NCBI GenBank assembly: GCA_017996595.1
Contig: JAGOGT010000085.1
Location: 1-5,784 of the forward strand
From: Candidatus Cloacimonadota bacterium
Lineage (GTDB): Bacteria; Cloacimonadota; Cloacimonadia; Cloacimonadales; Cloacimonadaceae
Reading direction: 5' to 3'
DNA: 5,784 nt
In this document: piece after piece, positions 1 through 5,784 of the stretch
Layout of the letters: each line of letters begins with the position of its first letter
Position numbering within the stretch: the first letter of the stretch is position 1
Made by a program: the position numbers and the translations under genes
Notes under the pieces: generated by a model
Database searches by the model: none
What the model was told of the DNA's origin: nothing
The model's input: the letters and a program-made list of their open reading frames with translations, nothing else

Positions 1-43
1 AAAAAAAACGCTGCACTTCCAAAGGGAGTTAGAAGTACAGCGT
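1..43 (-). terminator. Intrinsic terminator of the candidate small RNA
   Basis: A 12-position stem pairs 8-19 with 32-43 around a 12-nt loop. Read on the minus strand, the one irregular position is a G-U wobble; on the plus strand it would be a C-A mismatch. The stem is followed on the minus strand by eight U (the A-run at 1-8). No T-run follows the stem on the plus strand, so the terminator works for minus-strand transcription only. It lies about 200 bp beyond the operon's own terminator, so it implies a separate transcript that ends here. Confidence 0.88.
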
Positions 44-168
44 GCTTCAAGCTATTCAACGGTTGAGGTTCCACAGATCCTACTTACCCACAGCCCCGCC
101 TACAGGCCCTGACCTGCAGACCCGGCCAACAGATCCCACTGGAATGTCCGTGTAGTTGAGAGTCGAAT
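1..168 (-). ncRNA. Candidate sigma-54-dependent small RNA (unrecognised family)
   Basis: This is a predicted transcript of about 160-168 nt. Its start, near 166-170, is inferred from the sigma-54 promoter at 178-194; its end is the intrinsic terminator at 1-43. The body is GC-rich (34 of 50 bases at 91-140) between AT-rich flanks. Visible pairings nest into a rod. An apical hairpin pairs 98-106 with 113-121 (9 bp including G-U pairs, loop 107-112). A 5-bp stem pairs 69-73 with 140-144. A basal stem pairs 56-60 with 155-159. The terminator hairpin follows. The 8-mer GGATCTGT occurs twice on the minus strand (136-129 and 80-73), and there are five GGA trinucleotides. It does not match tmRNA or RNase P RNA as I know them, and it shares only GGUCAGG with SRP RNA. 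A 30-codon frame (172-80) overlaps it but lacks a ribosome binding site. What is seen: promoter, structure, terminator. What is inferred: that it is a regulatory RNA. A dispersed intergenic repeat remains possible. Confidence 0.6.
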
Positions 169-177
169 ACATATAGG

Positions 178-194
178 AGCAGGACTTGTGCCAA
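178..194 (-). promoter_or_regulatory. Sigma-54 (-24/-12) promoter
   Basis: The minus strand reads TTGGCACAAGTCCTGCT. Against the consensus YTGGCACG-N4-TTGCW, the whole TTGGCAC block matches. The -12 block is CTGCT, so only its first T is missed. The invariant GG (192-191) and GC (180-179) have exactly 10 nt between them, as RpoN requires. The predicted start is near 168. The promoter points away from the regulator gene, toward the small-RNA region. The 50 bases at 201-250, upstream of it, contain only 11 G or C, which would suit a bendable spacer between enhancer and promoter. The adjacent gene encodes a sigma-54 activator, which strengthens the call. Confidence 0.65.
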
Positions 195-244
195 ACCGGG
201 AAAAAAAGTTATAAGCATGTTAAATATAGCTGTTATGAATCTGC

Positions 245-279
245 AAAAAAAGTGCCCGTGGTGAAATCTACCACGGGCA
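245..279 (-). terminator. Intrinsic terminator of the two-component operon
   Basis: A perfect 10-bp GC-rich stem (270-279 with 253-262, 7-nt loop) is followed on the minus strand, after one C, by seven T (A-run at 251-245). It begins 28 bp after the response regulator stop codon, so it closes the kinase-regulator transcript. There is no comparable T-run on the plus side. The stem contains the palindrome that also occurs at 501-520, so it may also be a protein-binding site in DNA. Confidence 0.88.
256..275. promoter_or_regulatory. Candidate regulator binding site (enhancer), copy 1
   Basis: CCGTGGTGAAATCTACCACG matches 501-520 at 19 of 20 positions. The core is a dyad, CGTGGT-N7-ACCACG. Its centre lies about 98 bp upstream of the predicted sigma-54 start near 168, within the usual range for NtrC-type enhancer sites. 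A Fis-type helix-turn-helix regulator would bind such a dyad as a dimer. It overlaps the operon terminator, which by itself explains one palindrome here, so the binding role is inferred from the repeat and its position. Confidence 0.4.
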
Positions 280-306
280 AAATGGGAAAAACAGCCAAAA
301 AGTGGG

Positions 307-1644
307 TTAAGTGGGGATTACATTTATCCCCAGTGCAGATATTTTCTTGGCTAAGTTTGATTTATCCATATTCAGGGCTTTTGCTGTTTTGCTTATGCTG
401 CAATGATTTGCCTCTAAAGCTTTTTCCAAAAACGCCTTTTCAAAGGCCTGAATGACCTCCCGATAAGATTGAGATTTGCCTGTAGCAGGCCTCACATTGG
501 CCGTGGTAAAATCTACCACGCCAAGTTCGTCGTTCTTGGTAAAAATTACCGCTCTTTCCAGGGTATTCTTCAGTTCGCGCACATTTCCCGGCCAGGGCTG
601 TTCGCAAAGCCAGGATATCGCCTGAGCAGAAATCGGGATGGGGGTGATTTCCGATCTGGAGCAGAATTGCGAAATCAGGTATTCGGCCAGCACGGGAATA
701 TCCTCCAGGTGCTCACGGAGCGGCGGAATCTGAATATGGATGGTATTCAGGCGGTAGAGCAGGTCTTTGCGGAATTTTGTTACTTCTGCCAAAACAAAGA
801 GATCCTGATTGGAAGCGCTGATGATGCGGGTATTGATCTTGCTGATGGTGCCGCCCACCTTTTGAATTTCACCCTCAGAGATCACGCGCAGCAGTTTGGC
901 CTGCACTTCCATGGGCAATTCGCTGATTTCGTCCAGAAAGAAGCTGGTGCCATCCGCAAATTCGAAATAGCCTTTGTGGGCATTTTGCGCACCCGTGAAA
1001 GCTCCCCGCTCATAGCCAAATAGTTCCGATTCAAAGAGTTCTTTGGGAATGGAGGCACAATTGATGGTAACCATATTCACCGCGCTGAATCTGCTGAGGC
1101 GATGCACCGCATTGGCCGCCAGTTCTTTACCTACTCCCGTTTCACCTGTGATCAGCACCGGACAGGTATATTCCGAAGCCTTGATAATGTCTTGATACAC
1201 TGCCTGCATCGGCTTGGAATTTCCCTTCATGCCAATGGCGGTAAGCTGCAGGGAACGCATCTGATCGCTCATTTGAATGGAATCGCCTAGACGCCTCAGC
1301 CTCAGCAGCAGATAGCCGCTATCCAGGGGTTTTTCGATGAAATCCGTAGCTCCATTCTTGATTGCCAGCACCGCATCCGGGATGTTGCCACTTCCAGAGA
1401 TCATCAGCACTGGCAAGGCAGGGTGGCTGAGATGCACCCTATCCAGCATCCCAAAGCCATCGTGCAGCGCCGGAAAACACATATCCAGCATCATGATATC
1501 AAAGTGATCCTGGTGCAGCAATTCATCCGCAGCTTCCACATTATCGGCGCAGATCACTTCATAGCCTTCCTTGCTAAGCAGCGCTCTGGTGAGCTTCAGA
1601 AACACGTGGTCGTCATCTGCCAGCAGAATTCTGATCTTACTCAC
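307..1644 (-). CDS. Sigma-54-dependent response regulator, NtrC/AtoC family
   Basis: This is a DNA-binding activator of RNA polymerase carrying sigma-54 (445 aa). Domains, numbered from the chosen start: an N-terminal receiver (about 4-118) with the acidic pair Asp10/Asp11, phosphoacceptor Asp54 and conserved Lys105; a AAA+ domain (about 138-368) with Walker A GETGVGKE (167-174), GAFTGA (214-219), Walker B FFLDE (235-239), the arginine-containing FRKDLLYRLN segment and WPGNVREL (351-358); and a C-terminal Fis-type helix-turn-helix (about 395-437). All catalytic motifs and the GAFTGA loop that contacts sigma-54 are intact. The start is GTG at 1644, because the Shine-Dalgarno AAAGGA at 1657-1652 lies 7 nt before it. 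An in-frame GTG at 1650 is only 1 nt from that site and would add two residues. GTG 1644 overlaps the kinase stop as GTGAGTAA, so translation is probably coupled. The regulator is the evident partner of the kinase. The target genes are not known, but the sigma-54 promoter at 178-194 is the nearest candidate. The family assignment is secure; the specific orthologue is not. Confidence 0.96.
   Translation of the reverse strand: MSKIRILLADDDHVFLKLTRALLSKEGYEVICADNVEAADELLHQDHFDIMMLDMCFPALHDGFGMLDRVHLSHPALPVLMISGSGNIPDAVLAIKNGATDFIEKPLDSGYLLLRLRRLGDSIQMSDQMRSLQLTAIGMKGNSKPMQAVYQDIIKASEYTCPVLITGETGVGKELAANAVHRLSRFSAVNMVTINCASIPKELFESELFGYERGAFTGAQNAHKGYFEFADGTSFFLDEISELPMEVQAKLLRVISEGEIQKVGGTISKINTRIISASNQDLFVLAEVTKFRKDLLYRLNTIHIQIPPLREHLEDIPVLAEYLISQFCSRSEITPIPISAQAISWLCEQPWPGNVRELKNTLERAVIFTKNDELGVVDFTTANVRPATGKSQSYREVIQAFEKAFLEKALEANHCSISKTAKALNMDKSNLAKKISALGINVIPT
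501..520. repeat. Palindromic repeat inside the regulator gene, copy 2
   Basis: CCGTGGTAAAATCTACCACG repeats 256-275 with one mismatch, 245 bp away. Here the dyad is slightly better (7-bp arms CGTGGTA/TACCACG, 5-nt spacer). It encodes GVVDFTTA, in the linker between the AAA+ and helix-turn-helix domains, where protein constraint is weak. No T-run follows, so it is not a terminator. It is a candidate remote or autoregulatory binding site of the regulator, about 343 bp upstream of the predicted small-RNA start. Confidence 0.45.
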
Positions 1645-4093
1645 TGGCACTTCCTTTCAGCCAGAATGACACGGTGGTGCCTATTCCTTCTTCACTGTGA
1701 AGATCCATGGTCCCTCCCATTGATTCGATGATTTTTTTGCTTTCCGGAATGCCGATCCCGGTGCCGGATTGCTTGGTGGTAAAGAATGGTTTCCAGATAT
1801 CTTCCAGGTATTTATGGGGAATTCCGGGACCGGAATCTTCGATCTCCACCAATACCTTCAGATTGTTAAAGTGCGAAGCTGAGGGCGGCATTTCCTTCAC
1901 CAGAATCTGCAGCGTACCTCCCAGGGGCATGGCATCGATGGCATTATTGATAATATTCAAGAGGGCTTCCTCGAAGCGGATGGGCTCAATCTGCGCATGA
2001 ATGGAATTCAGCGTCCAGTTCTTCAGCAGCTTGATATTATCGGGAATGCGGCAATTGGCCAGGCAGTGTTCCACCGAAGGAATGATATCCTGCAATTGCA
2101 GATCGTAATTCTTCATTTCGGTGAAGCGCTGGAAGGAATGGGTAAAGATGCGCACTTTCTCGATCTCGTCGCGGATGATCTGCCGGTAATTATTCTCGGT
2201 TTCATCGCTCTTATCATTCATCACGTCCAGTGCCAGCAGGATATTGGTGATATGCCTGCGCACGTGATGCGAAAGCCTTCTGGCGGTATCTGCCCATTGC
2301 GTTTTATCCCCTTCCTGATCACCTTCACCCACCACGGGAACAAAGCAGATCAAATCCGTGCGCACCAGATGGGGAATATTGATCATGGTGATATGATAGC
2401 GGATGGAGCTGAATTCGGATAAAGTTGCGGTAATCGTGGTGCGGTCCGGCTTGCTTTCCGCAAAAACCTGCAGCAGCTTATGCAGATAAGGGAAGCTGAG
2501 CTTCAGATCCTTGCAATCTGAATCTTTGGCTATATCGGCCTGAGCCCAGGCTGTTTGATTAATCAGCGCGATCTTGTTTAGCCTGCGGACATAGATCAAT
2601 CCCAATCCGGGAACATTGAAGCCATTACGAAAATACTTGGCAGAGATACGCAGGCCATTTAGCAAAAAGGCAATAATCAGCAGCAGCAGGAAAGAGAGCA
2701 GCCAGGCGTAATGAAGGTATAATTCCCATAACAAAATCCCCAAAGCCTGGTTTTTCAGCTGATATAGCCTTATTTCCCGGGAAGTGCAAATCGCGATCAG
2801 AGGGGTGCTGTCAGCGCCGCGATTCAGCAGATACACATAGGAATTTTGATTTGCCGAAAAAGGATTCTTCAGCCTTGCCAGGCGCTTGAAATTGCTACCC
2901 AGCACCTCAACATAGCCATCTTTGGTTCCCACCAGCAGTTCTTTGCTGCCATCGCGATTCAGGTCTTTAATCTCGTAGATAATATCGATATTGGAACTGT
3001 ATTTATGGCTTATTTCATTGAGCTTATCATCCATCACCAGCAGCTTTTTATTACTGTCGTTCAGAATCACCCGGTAAGCCGCATCCTTATCTTTACGCAG
3101 CACGAAATCGATATTCTGGCTACGCTCCAGGCTGGGACCCAGATCACGGCTGCGGATGAGTTTCAGCTTCGTTCCATCCCACTCCAATACCGAAATGCGG
3201 TTTTGCCCGGCATCGGGACCCCAGGTGGTTACCAAACTGTAGATCTCCGGCTTGCCGTTCTGATCGGCATCTGCAGCATCTAAATTGCATTGCCCGTAGT
3301 CGCTGAATTCCTCCTGCTGAAATAGCTTCTGGCCGGTGTTGGATAGCACGAAGCTGTAGCCATTAAAATCACTCAGATCGTTTCTGACTTCAGCAGTATT
3401 CTTCATGGCCATGGTGCTGATGACAAATTCCTTGCGGCCGTCTCTATCAAAATCATCAAAGAGCACGGTGGAAAGATTGCAGCCGCTATCATAACGCCAC
3501 TTGATCACTCCGCTGGCCAGATCAAATACCACCAGGCCACGGGGATTGGCAGTAAAACCATCCAGCATCTTGCATACCAGTTCCTGTCGTCCGTCTTTAT
3601 CTATATCCTCGATAAATTCAGGATAGATCAGGGCGAAATATTCCACCTGGTTATTACCCACATTACGGTCGGTGCGGACAATGGCTTCGAAGGATTTATC
3701 TTCACGCTTCAGCGGCGAACCCCAGGTATATTTGAAGGCGGAAAGCATCACTCTGTGCTGATCATTAAAACTTAGGAACAGCCACCTGGTTTGGGTGCTG
3801 GCATCGGTTATCACCCTCATTCCGCGCACTTTATTGCGGAGATTGATCTGCGAAAAGATCTTGCCATCCTGCCCTGCCACGTAGATGCCATACAAACCAA
3901 TCTGATTGTTATCGGTAGTGATGATTTGATCCTTGCCATCGCCTTTCAAATCGCCCAAAATCCAGCCACCCATCTCGTTGCTGTGCTTAACTGTATATTC
4001 GGGATACAGTTGTTGCATATCGGGATGAGTCATGTCGCTGCATCCTCCAAACAAAAAACCTATGATGGCAAATAGAACCAAACTTTTCTTCAC
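1637..4093 (-). CDS. Sensor histidine kinase with extracytoplasmic FG-GAP-like propeller
   Basis: This is a membrane sensor kinase (818 aa). An N-terminal signal sequence (MKK plus a hydrophobic run) ends in LFGGC with Cys18, a weak lipobox. Residues about 25-447 look like a beta-propeller of FG-GAP/VCBS type. Four calcium-loop motifs of the form D/N-x-D/N-x-D/N-G-x-x-E begin at 163, 214, 275 and 377, and a degenerate one (DLKGDGKD) begins at 48. One membrane helix (about 462-480) is followed by a PAS-like segment (about 490-590; weak call). The kinase core has an H-box, RRLSHHVRRHIT (605-616; probable phospho-His609), an N-box around Asn717, a G1 box DSGPGIP (752-758), FFTTK (770-774) and a G2 box GTGIGIPESKKIIESMGG. 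The H-box replaces the usual HE with HH and the usual proline with His614. The region around the H-box recalls NtrY-type kinases. The start is GTG at 4093, with GAGGA (4104-4100) 6 nt upstream; the ATG at 4106 is out of frame. It is first in an operon with the overlapping response regulator. The signal it detects is unknown. Confidence 0.95.
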   Translation of the reverse strand: MKKSLVLFAIIGFLFGGCSDMTHPDMQQLYPEYTVKHSNEMGGWILGDLKGDGKDQIITTDNNQIGLYGIYVAGQDGKIFSQINLRNKVRGMRVITDASTQTRWLFLSFNDQHRVMLSAFKYTWGSPLKREDKSFEAIVRTDRNVGNNQVEYFALIYPEFIEDIDKDGRQELVCKMLDGFTANPRGLVVFDLASGVIKWRYDSGCNLSTVLFDDFDRDGRKEFVISTMAMKNTAEVRNDLSDFNGYSFVLSNTGQKLFQQEEFSDYGQCNLDAADADQNGKPEIYSLVTTWGPDAGQNRISVLEWDGTKLKLIRSRDLGPSLERSQNIDFVLRKDKDAAYRVILNDSNKKLLVMDDKLNEISHKYSSNIDIIYEIKDLNRDGSKELLVGTKDGYVEVLGSNFKRLARLKNPFSANQNSYVYLLNRGADSTPLIAICTSREIRLYQLKNQALGILLWELYLHYAWLLSFLLLLIIAFLLNGLRISAKYFRNGFNVPGLGLIYVRRLNKIALINQTAWAQADIAKDSDCKDLKLSFPYLHKLLQVFAESKPDRTTITATLSEFSSIRYHITMINIPHLVRTDLICFVPVVGEGDQEGDKTQWADTARRLSHHVRRHITNILLALDVMNDKSDETENNYRQIIRDEIEKVRIFTHSFQRFTEMKNYDLQLQDIIPSVEHCLANCRIPDNIKLLKNWTLNSIHAQIEPIRFEEALLNIINNAIDAMPLGGTLQILVKEMPPSASHFNNLKVLVEIEDSGPGIPHKYLEDIWKPFFTTKQSGTGIGIPESKKIIESMGGTMDLHSEEGIGTTVSFWLKGSASE
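1652..1657 (-). promoter_or_regulatory. Ribosome binding site that decides the regulator start
   Basis: AAAGGA on the minus strand, inside the 3' end of the kinase gene. It is 7 nt from GTG 1644 and 1 nt from GTG 1650, which favours the inner GTG and a start that overlaps the kinase stop. Confidence 0.6.
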
Positions 4094-4121
4094 GAATTTT
4101 CCTCATCAGTACGAGTAGTGC

Positions 4122-4150
4122 TTTATGTTAAATTTAGCATTGCCTGTCAA
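4122..4150 (-). promoter_or_regulatory. Sigma-70-type promoter of the kinase-regulator operon
   Basis: The minus strand carries a perfect TTGACA at 4150-4145, a 17-nt spacer, and CATAAA (4 of 6 to TATAAT) at 4127-4122. The start would fall near 4115, giving a leader of roughly 20 nt before GTG 4093. This implies a basal supply of the kinase and regulator independent of sigma-54. Confidence 0.65.
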
Positions 4151-4177
4151 GAAAAACTTTTTGCCGTCTAAAAATCC

Positions 4178-4206
4178 TTGACTGATTTAGCTTGATGCAC
4201 TATATA
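4178..4206 (+). promoter_or_regulatory. Sigma-70-type promoter of the VWA gene
   Basis: TTGACT (4178-4183), a 17-nt spacer, and TATATA (4201-4206), each 5 of 6 to consensus. The start would fall near 4213, about 20 nt before the ATG. A perfect 8-bp palindrome, TAGCGCTA, spans 4205-4212 between the -10 element and the start and could be an operator, though so short a dyad may be chance. The -35 boxes of the two divergent promoters are only 27 bp apart, so a single bound protein could affect both. Confidence 0.72.
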
Positions 4207-4233
4207 GCGCTAACAATATCCCCGGGAGGAATT

Positions 4234-5784
4234 ATGAAAACCAGACTAATCCTGGTGCTTGTCCTGATAGTGGTTCTGCTATGTGCAGCCAAGGATGTGA
4301 AAACCGGTGCGATCAGCGGCACAGTTCGCGAAACCGGAGAGATGAAGCTGAGTATATCGCAGATTGAGGTAAGCTGCCTTCAGAATAATATTCAGATCGG
4401 CAAAGCCATCACTGATGACAAGGGTGCCTTCAAGATCGGCAATTTACCTCCGGGAAAATATACGGTGGAAGTCAACGACCCCTTGTATGAACCCTGGAAA
4501 AAGGAGAATGTGAAGGTTAGCAGCGGAACAACCACCAAGCTGGATATCAGGCTGAAACCTGCTCCCATGATCACCGATGAATTAGGGACTAACGATGTGG
4601 ATATGGCAGCCTATGAGCAAGCATTATCCCAAATCGGTAATATATACTCTACTTCAGCAGGTAGTGCTGTGCATGCCAAACAAGACATGGCAGGATCCAA
4701 GCCTGTTTATTTTATGCCATACTCCCAACCTAATGTATCTATCCCCCCCAATAGCACTGAGGATTACACCGCGATAACTCCCAATATGTTCCACAGTCCT
4801 TTGGATGAGCCGCTTTCCACCTTTTCCATCGATGTGGATACTGCCAATTACAGCAATATCCGCAGGATGCTGATGAACAACATGCTGCCGGAACCCAAGA
4901 GCGTACGCATTGAAGAGCTGGTGAATTATTTCGAATACGATTATCCTCAGCCTGAGGGCAAGCATCCCTTCGAAGTTTATACCGAGATGGGAGTATGCCC
5001 CTGGAATCAAAAGCGCAATCTGGTGCATATCGGTATTCAGGGGAAAAAGCTGAATCTGGATGCCGCACCACCCTCCAATCTGGTATTCCTGATCGATGTT
5101 TCCGGCTCCATGAATACTCCTCAGAAGCTACCTCTGGTGAAGGAATCGCTAAGTCTGCTGATCGATAATCTCCGATCCAGGGATCGCGTGGCCATCGTAG
5201 TTTATGCGGGTGCCGCAGGCCTGGTTTTGCCTTCCACTACCGGTGATAACAAAAGCAATATCCGCCTTGCCATGGATCAATTGCAGGCTGGAGGTTCCAC
5301 AGCAGGCGGAGCGGGCATCGAACTTGCCTACAAAACTGCCAGAGAAAACTTCGTCACCGGTGGCAACAACCGCATTATCCTCTGCACCGATGGCGATTTC
5401 AATGTGGGAGCCTCTTCCGATGCGCATCTTACCGGGCTGGTGGAAGAAAATCGCAATAACGGCGTATATCTTACCGTCCTGGGCTTCGGCATGGGCAACT
5501 ACAAGGATAACAAGATGGAACTCCTGGCGGATAAGGGCAATGGCAATTATGCCTACATCGACACCATCCACGAAGCCAAAAAGGTGCTGGTGAACGAAAT
5601 GGTTTCCACGCTCTACACCATTGCCAGGGACGTGAAACTGCAGGTGGAATTCAATCCTGCCCACGTGAAGGCCTATCGCCTCATCGGCTATGAAAATCGT
5701 CTCTTAAATAAAGAAGACTTCAAGGACGATACCAAAGACGCCGGAGAACTGGGTGCCGGGCATAACGTTACCGCTGTGTATGAG
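4234..5784 (+). CDS. Exported VWA-domain protein, YfbK-like, truncated by window end
   Basis: The frame is open from ATG 4234 to the last base (517 codons, no stop), so the C terminus lies outside the window. GGAGG at 4225-4229, 4 nt upstream, supports the start. A signal peptide (about 1-19, MKTRL then a Leu/Val-rich run ending CAA) predicts export; Cys17 has no proper lipobox. Residues about 25-106 resemble a carboxypeptidase-regulatory-like beta-sandwich (GAISGTVRE, TDDKGAFKIGNLPPGKYTVEV-type pattern). A variable linker (about 110-185) leads to the N-terminal region typical of YfbK-type proteins (PLSTFSIDVDTANYSNIRRM, 193-212; RIEELVNYFEYDYPQP, 225-240). The VWA domain (about 280-462) has a complete metal-ion site: DVSGSM (288-293), Thr356 in the GGST turn, and Asp386 in CTDGD. 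What follows from about 465 looks like the start of the family's C-terminal domain. The usual role is metal-dependent protein-protein interaction at the envelope; the partner is unknown. It is divergent from the kinase operon. Confidence 0.93.
   Translation, partial: MKTRLILVLVLIVVLLCAAKDVKTGAISGTVRETGEMKLSISQIEVSCLQNNIQIGKAITDDKGAFKIGNLPPGKYTVEVNDPLYEPWKKENVKVSSGTTTKLDIRLKPAPMITDELGTNDVDMAAYEQALSQIGNIYSTSAGSAVHAKQDMAGSKPVYFMPYSQPNVSIPPNSTEDYTAITPNMFHSPLDEPLSTFSIDVDTANYSNIRRMLMNNMLPEPKSVRIEELVNYFEYDYPQPEGKHPFEVYTEMGVCPWNQKRNLVHIGIQGKKLNLDAAPPSNLVFLIDVSGSMNTPQKLPLVKESLSLLIDNLRSRDRVAIVVYAGAAGLVLPSTTGDNKSNIRLAMDQLQAGGSTAGGAGIELAYKTARENFVTGGNNRIILCTDGDFNVGASSDAHLTGLVEENRNNGVYLTVLGFGMGNYKDNKMELLADKGNGNYAYIDTIHEAKKVLVNEMVSTLYTIARDVKLQVEFNPAHVKAYRLIGYENRLLNKEDFKDDTKDAGELGAGHNVTAVYE

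Noticed and set aside
85..125. GGUCAGG on the minus strand followed by a short stem-loop, resembling the SRP RNA apical domain
   Set aside because: The universally conserved AGCAGCC side and the GGAA-type tetraloop are absent; the region folds better as a 9-bp hairpin with a six-base loop.
203..230. Possible sigma-70 promoter on the minus strand (ATAACA, 17 nt, TATAAC)
   Set aside because: The -35 matches only 4 of 6 in a very AT-rich segment where such matches are expected by chance; the sigma-54 element downstream is much more specific. It is not excluded as a second promoter of the small RNA.
186..455. Plus-strand 89-codon open frame
   Set aside because: It runs across the sigma-54 promoter, the operon terminator and the antisense of the regulator's C terminus, with no Shine-Dalgarno sequence and no recognisable protein pattern.
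256..520. Two similar palindromes as a start of a CRISPR array
   Set aside because: There are only two copies, 245 bp apart, one of them within coding sequence, and no regular spacers.
469..4075. Several plus-strand open frames of 62-184 codons opposite the two-component genes
   Set aside because: They are antisense shadows of strongly supported kinase and regulator genes and show no domain motifs of their own.
4392..5664. Minus-strand frames and a +2-phase plus-strand frame over the VWA gene
   Set aside because: The frame from ATG 4234 encodes a continuous, clearly recognisable VWA protein through the whole stretch; the others are shadows.

Overview
The window looks like a chromosomal segment of a Gram-negative, diderm-type bacterium. 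It has a two-component sensor with a periplasmic domain, a secreted von Willebrand A protein, sigma-54 machinery and canonical -35/-10 promoters. The protein styles (FG-GAP/VCBS-like sensor, carboxypeptidase-regulatory-like domain fused to a YfbK-type VWA protein) would suit the FCB group, perhaps Cloacimonadota. That placement is an impression, not a demonstration.

Layout. Positions 1-306 hold no convincing protein gene. They hold what looks like a complete minus-strand small-RNA unit: a near-consensus sigma-54 promoter (178-194), a GC-rich structured body, and an intrinsic terminator with eight terminal U (1-43). Just upstream on the same strand, a second intrinsic terminator (245-279) closes the two-component operon. 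Positions 307-4093 (minus) are that operon: a sensor histidine kinase (GTG start at 4093) overlapping by 8 nt an NtrC-family, sigma-54-activating response regulator. Positions 4094-4233 form a divergent promoter region with back-to-back sigma-70-type promoters. From 4234 to the window end (plus strand) runs an open, truncated gene for an exported VWA-domain protein of the YfbK type; its 517 visible codons contain no stop.

How it may work together. The kinase carries an extracytoplasmic beta-propeller-like domain with calcium-loop motifs, one membrane helix, a PAS-like segment and a variant H-box. It would phosphorylate Asp54 of the regulator, which has every part needed to open sigma-54 promoters, including an intact GAFTGA motif. 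The one good sigma-54 promoter I see lies directly downstream of the regulator gene and drives no protein, only the candidate small RNA. A 20-nt sequence containing a perfect CGTGGT/ACCACG palindrome occurs twice, with one mismatch. One copy is centred about 98 bp upstream of the predicted RNA start, where sigma-54 enhancers usually sit; the other is inside the regulator's coding sequence. The inference is a compact kinase, regulator and sigma-54 small-RNA circuit, broadly like LuxO-Qrr or GlrR-GlmY, but with an RNA I do not recognise. The divergent VWA gene may belong to the same envelope-related locus; nothing in the sequence proves this.
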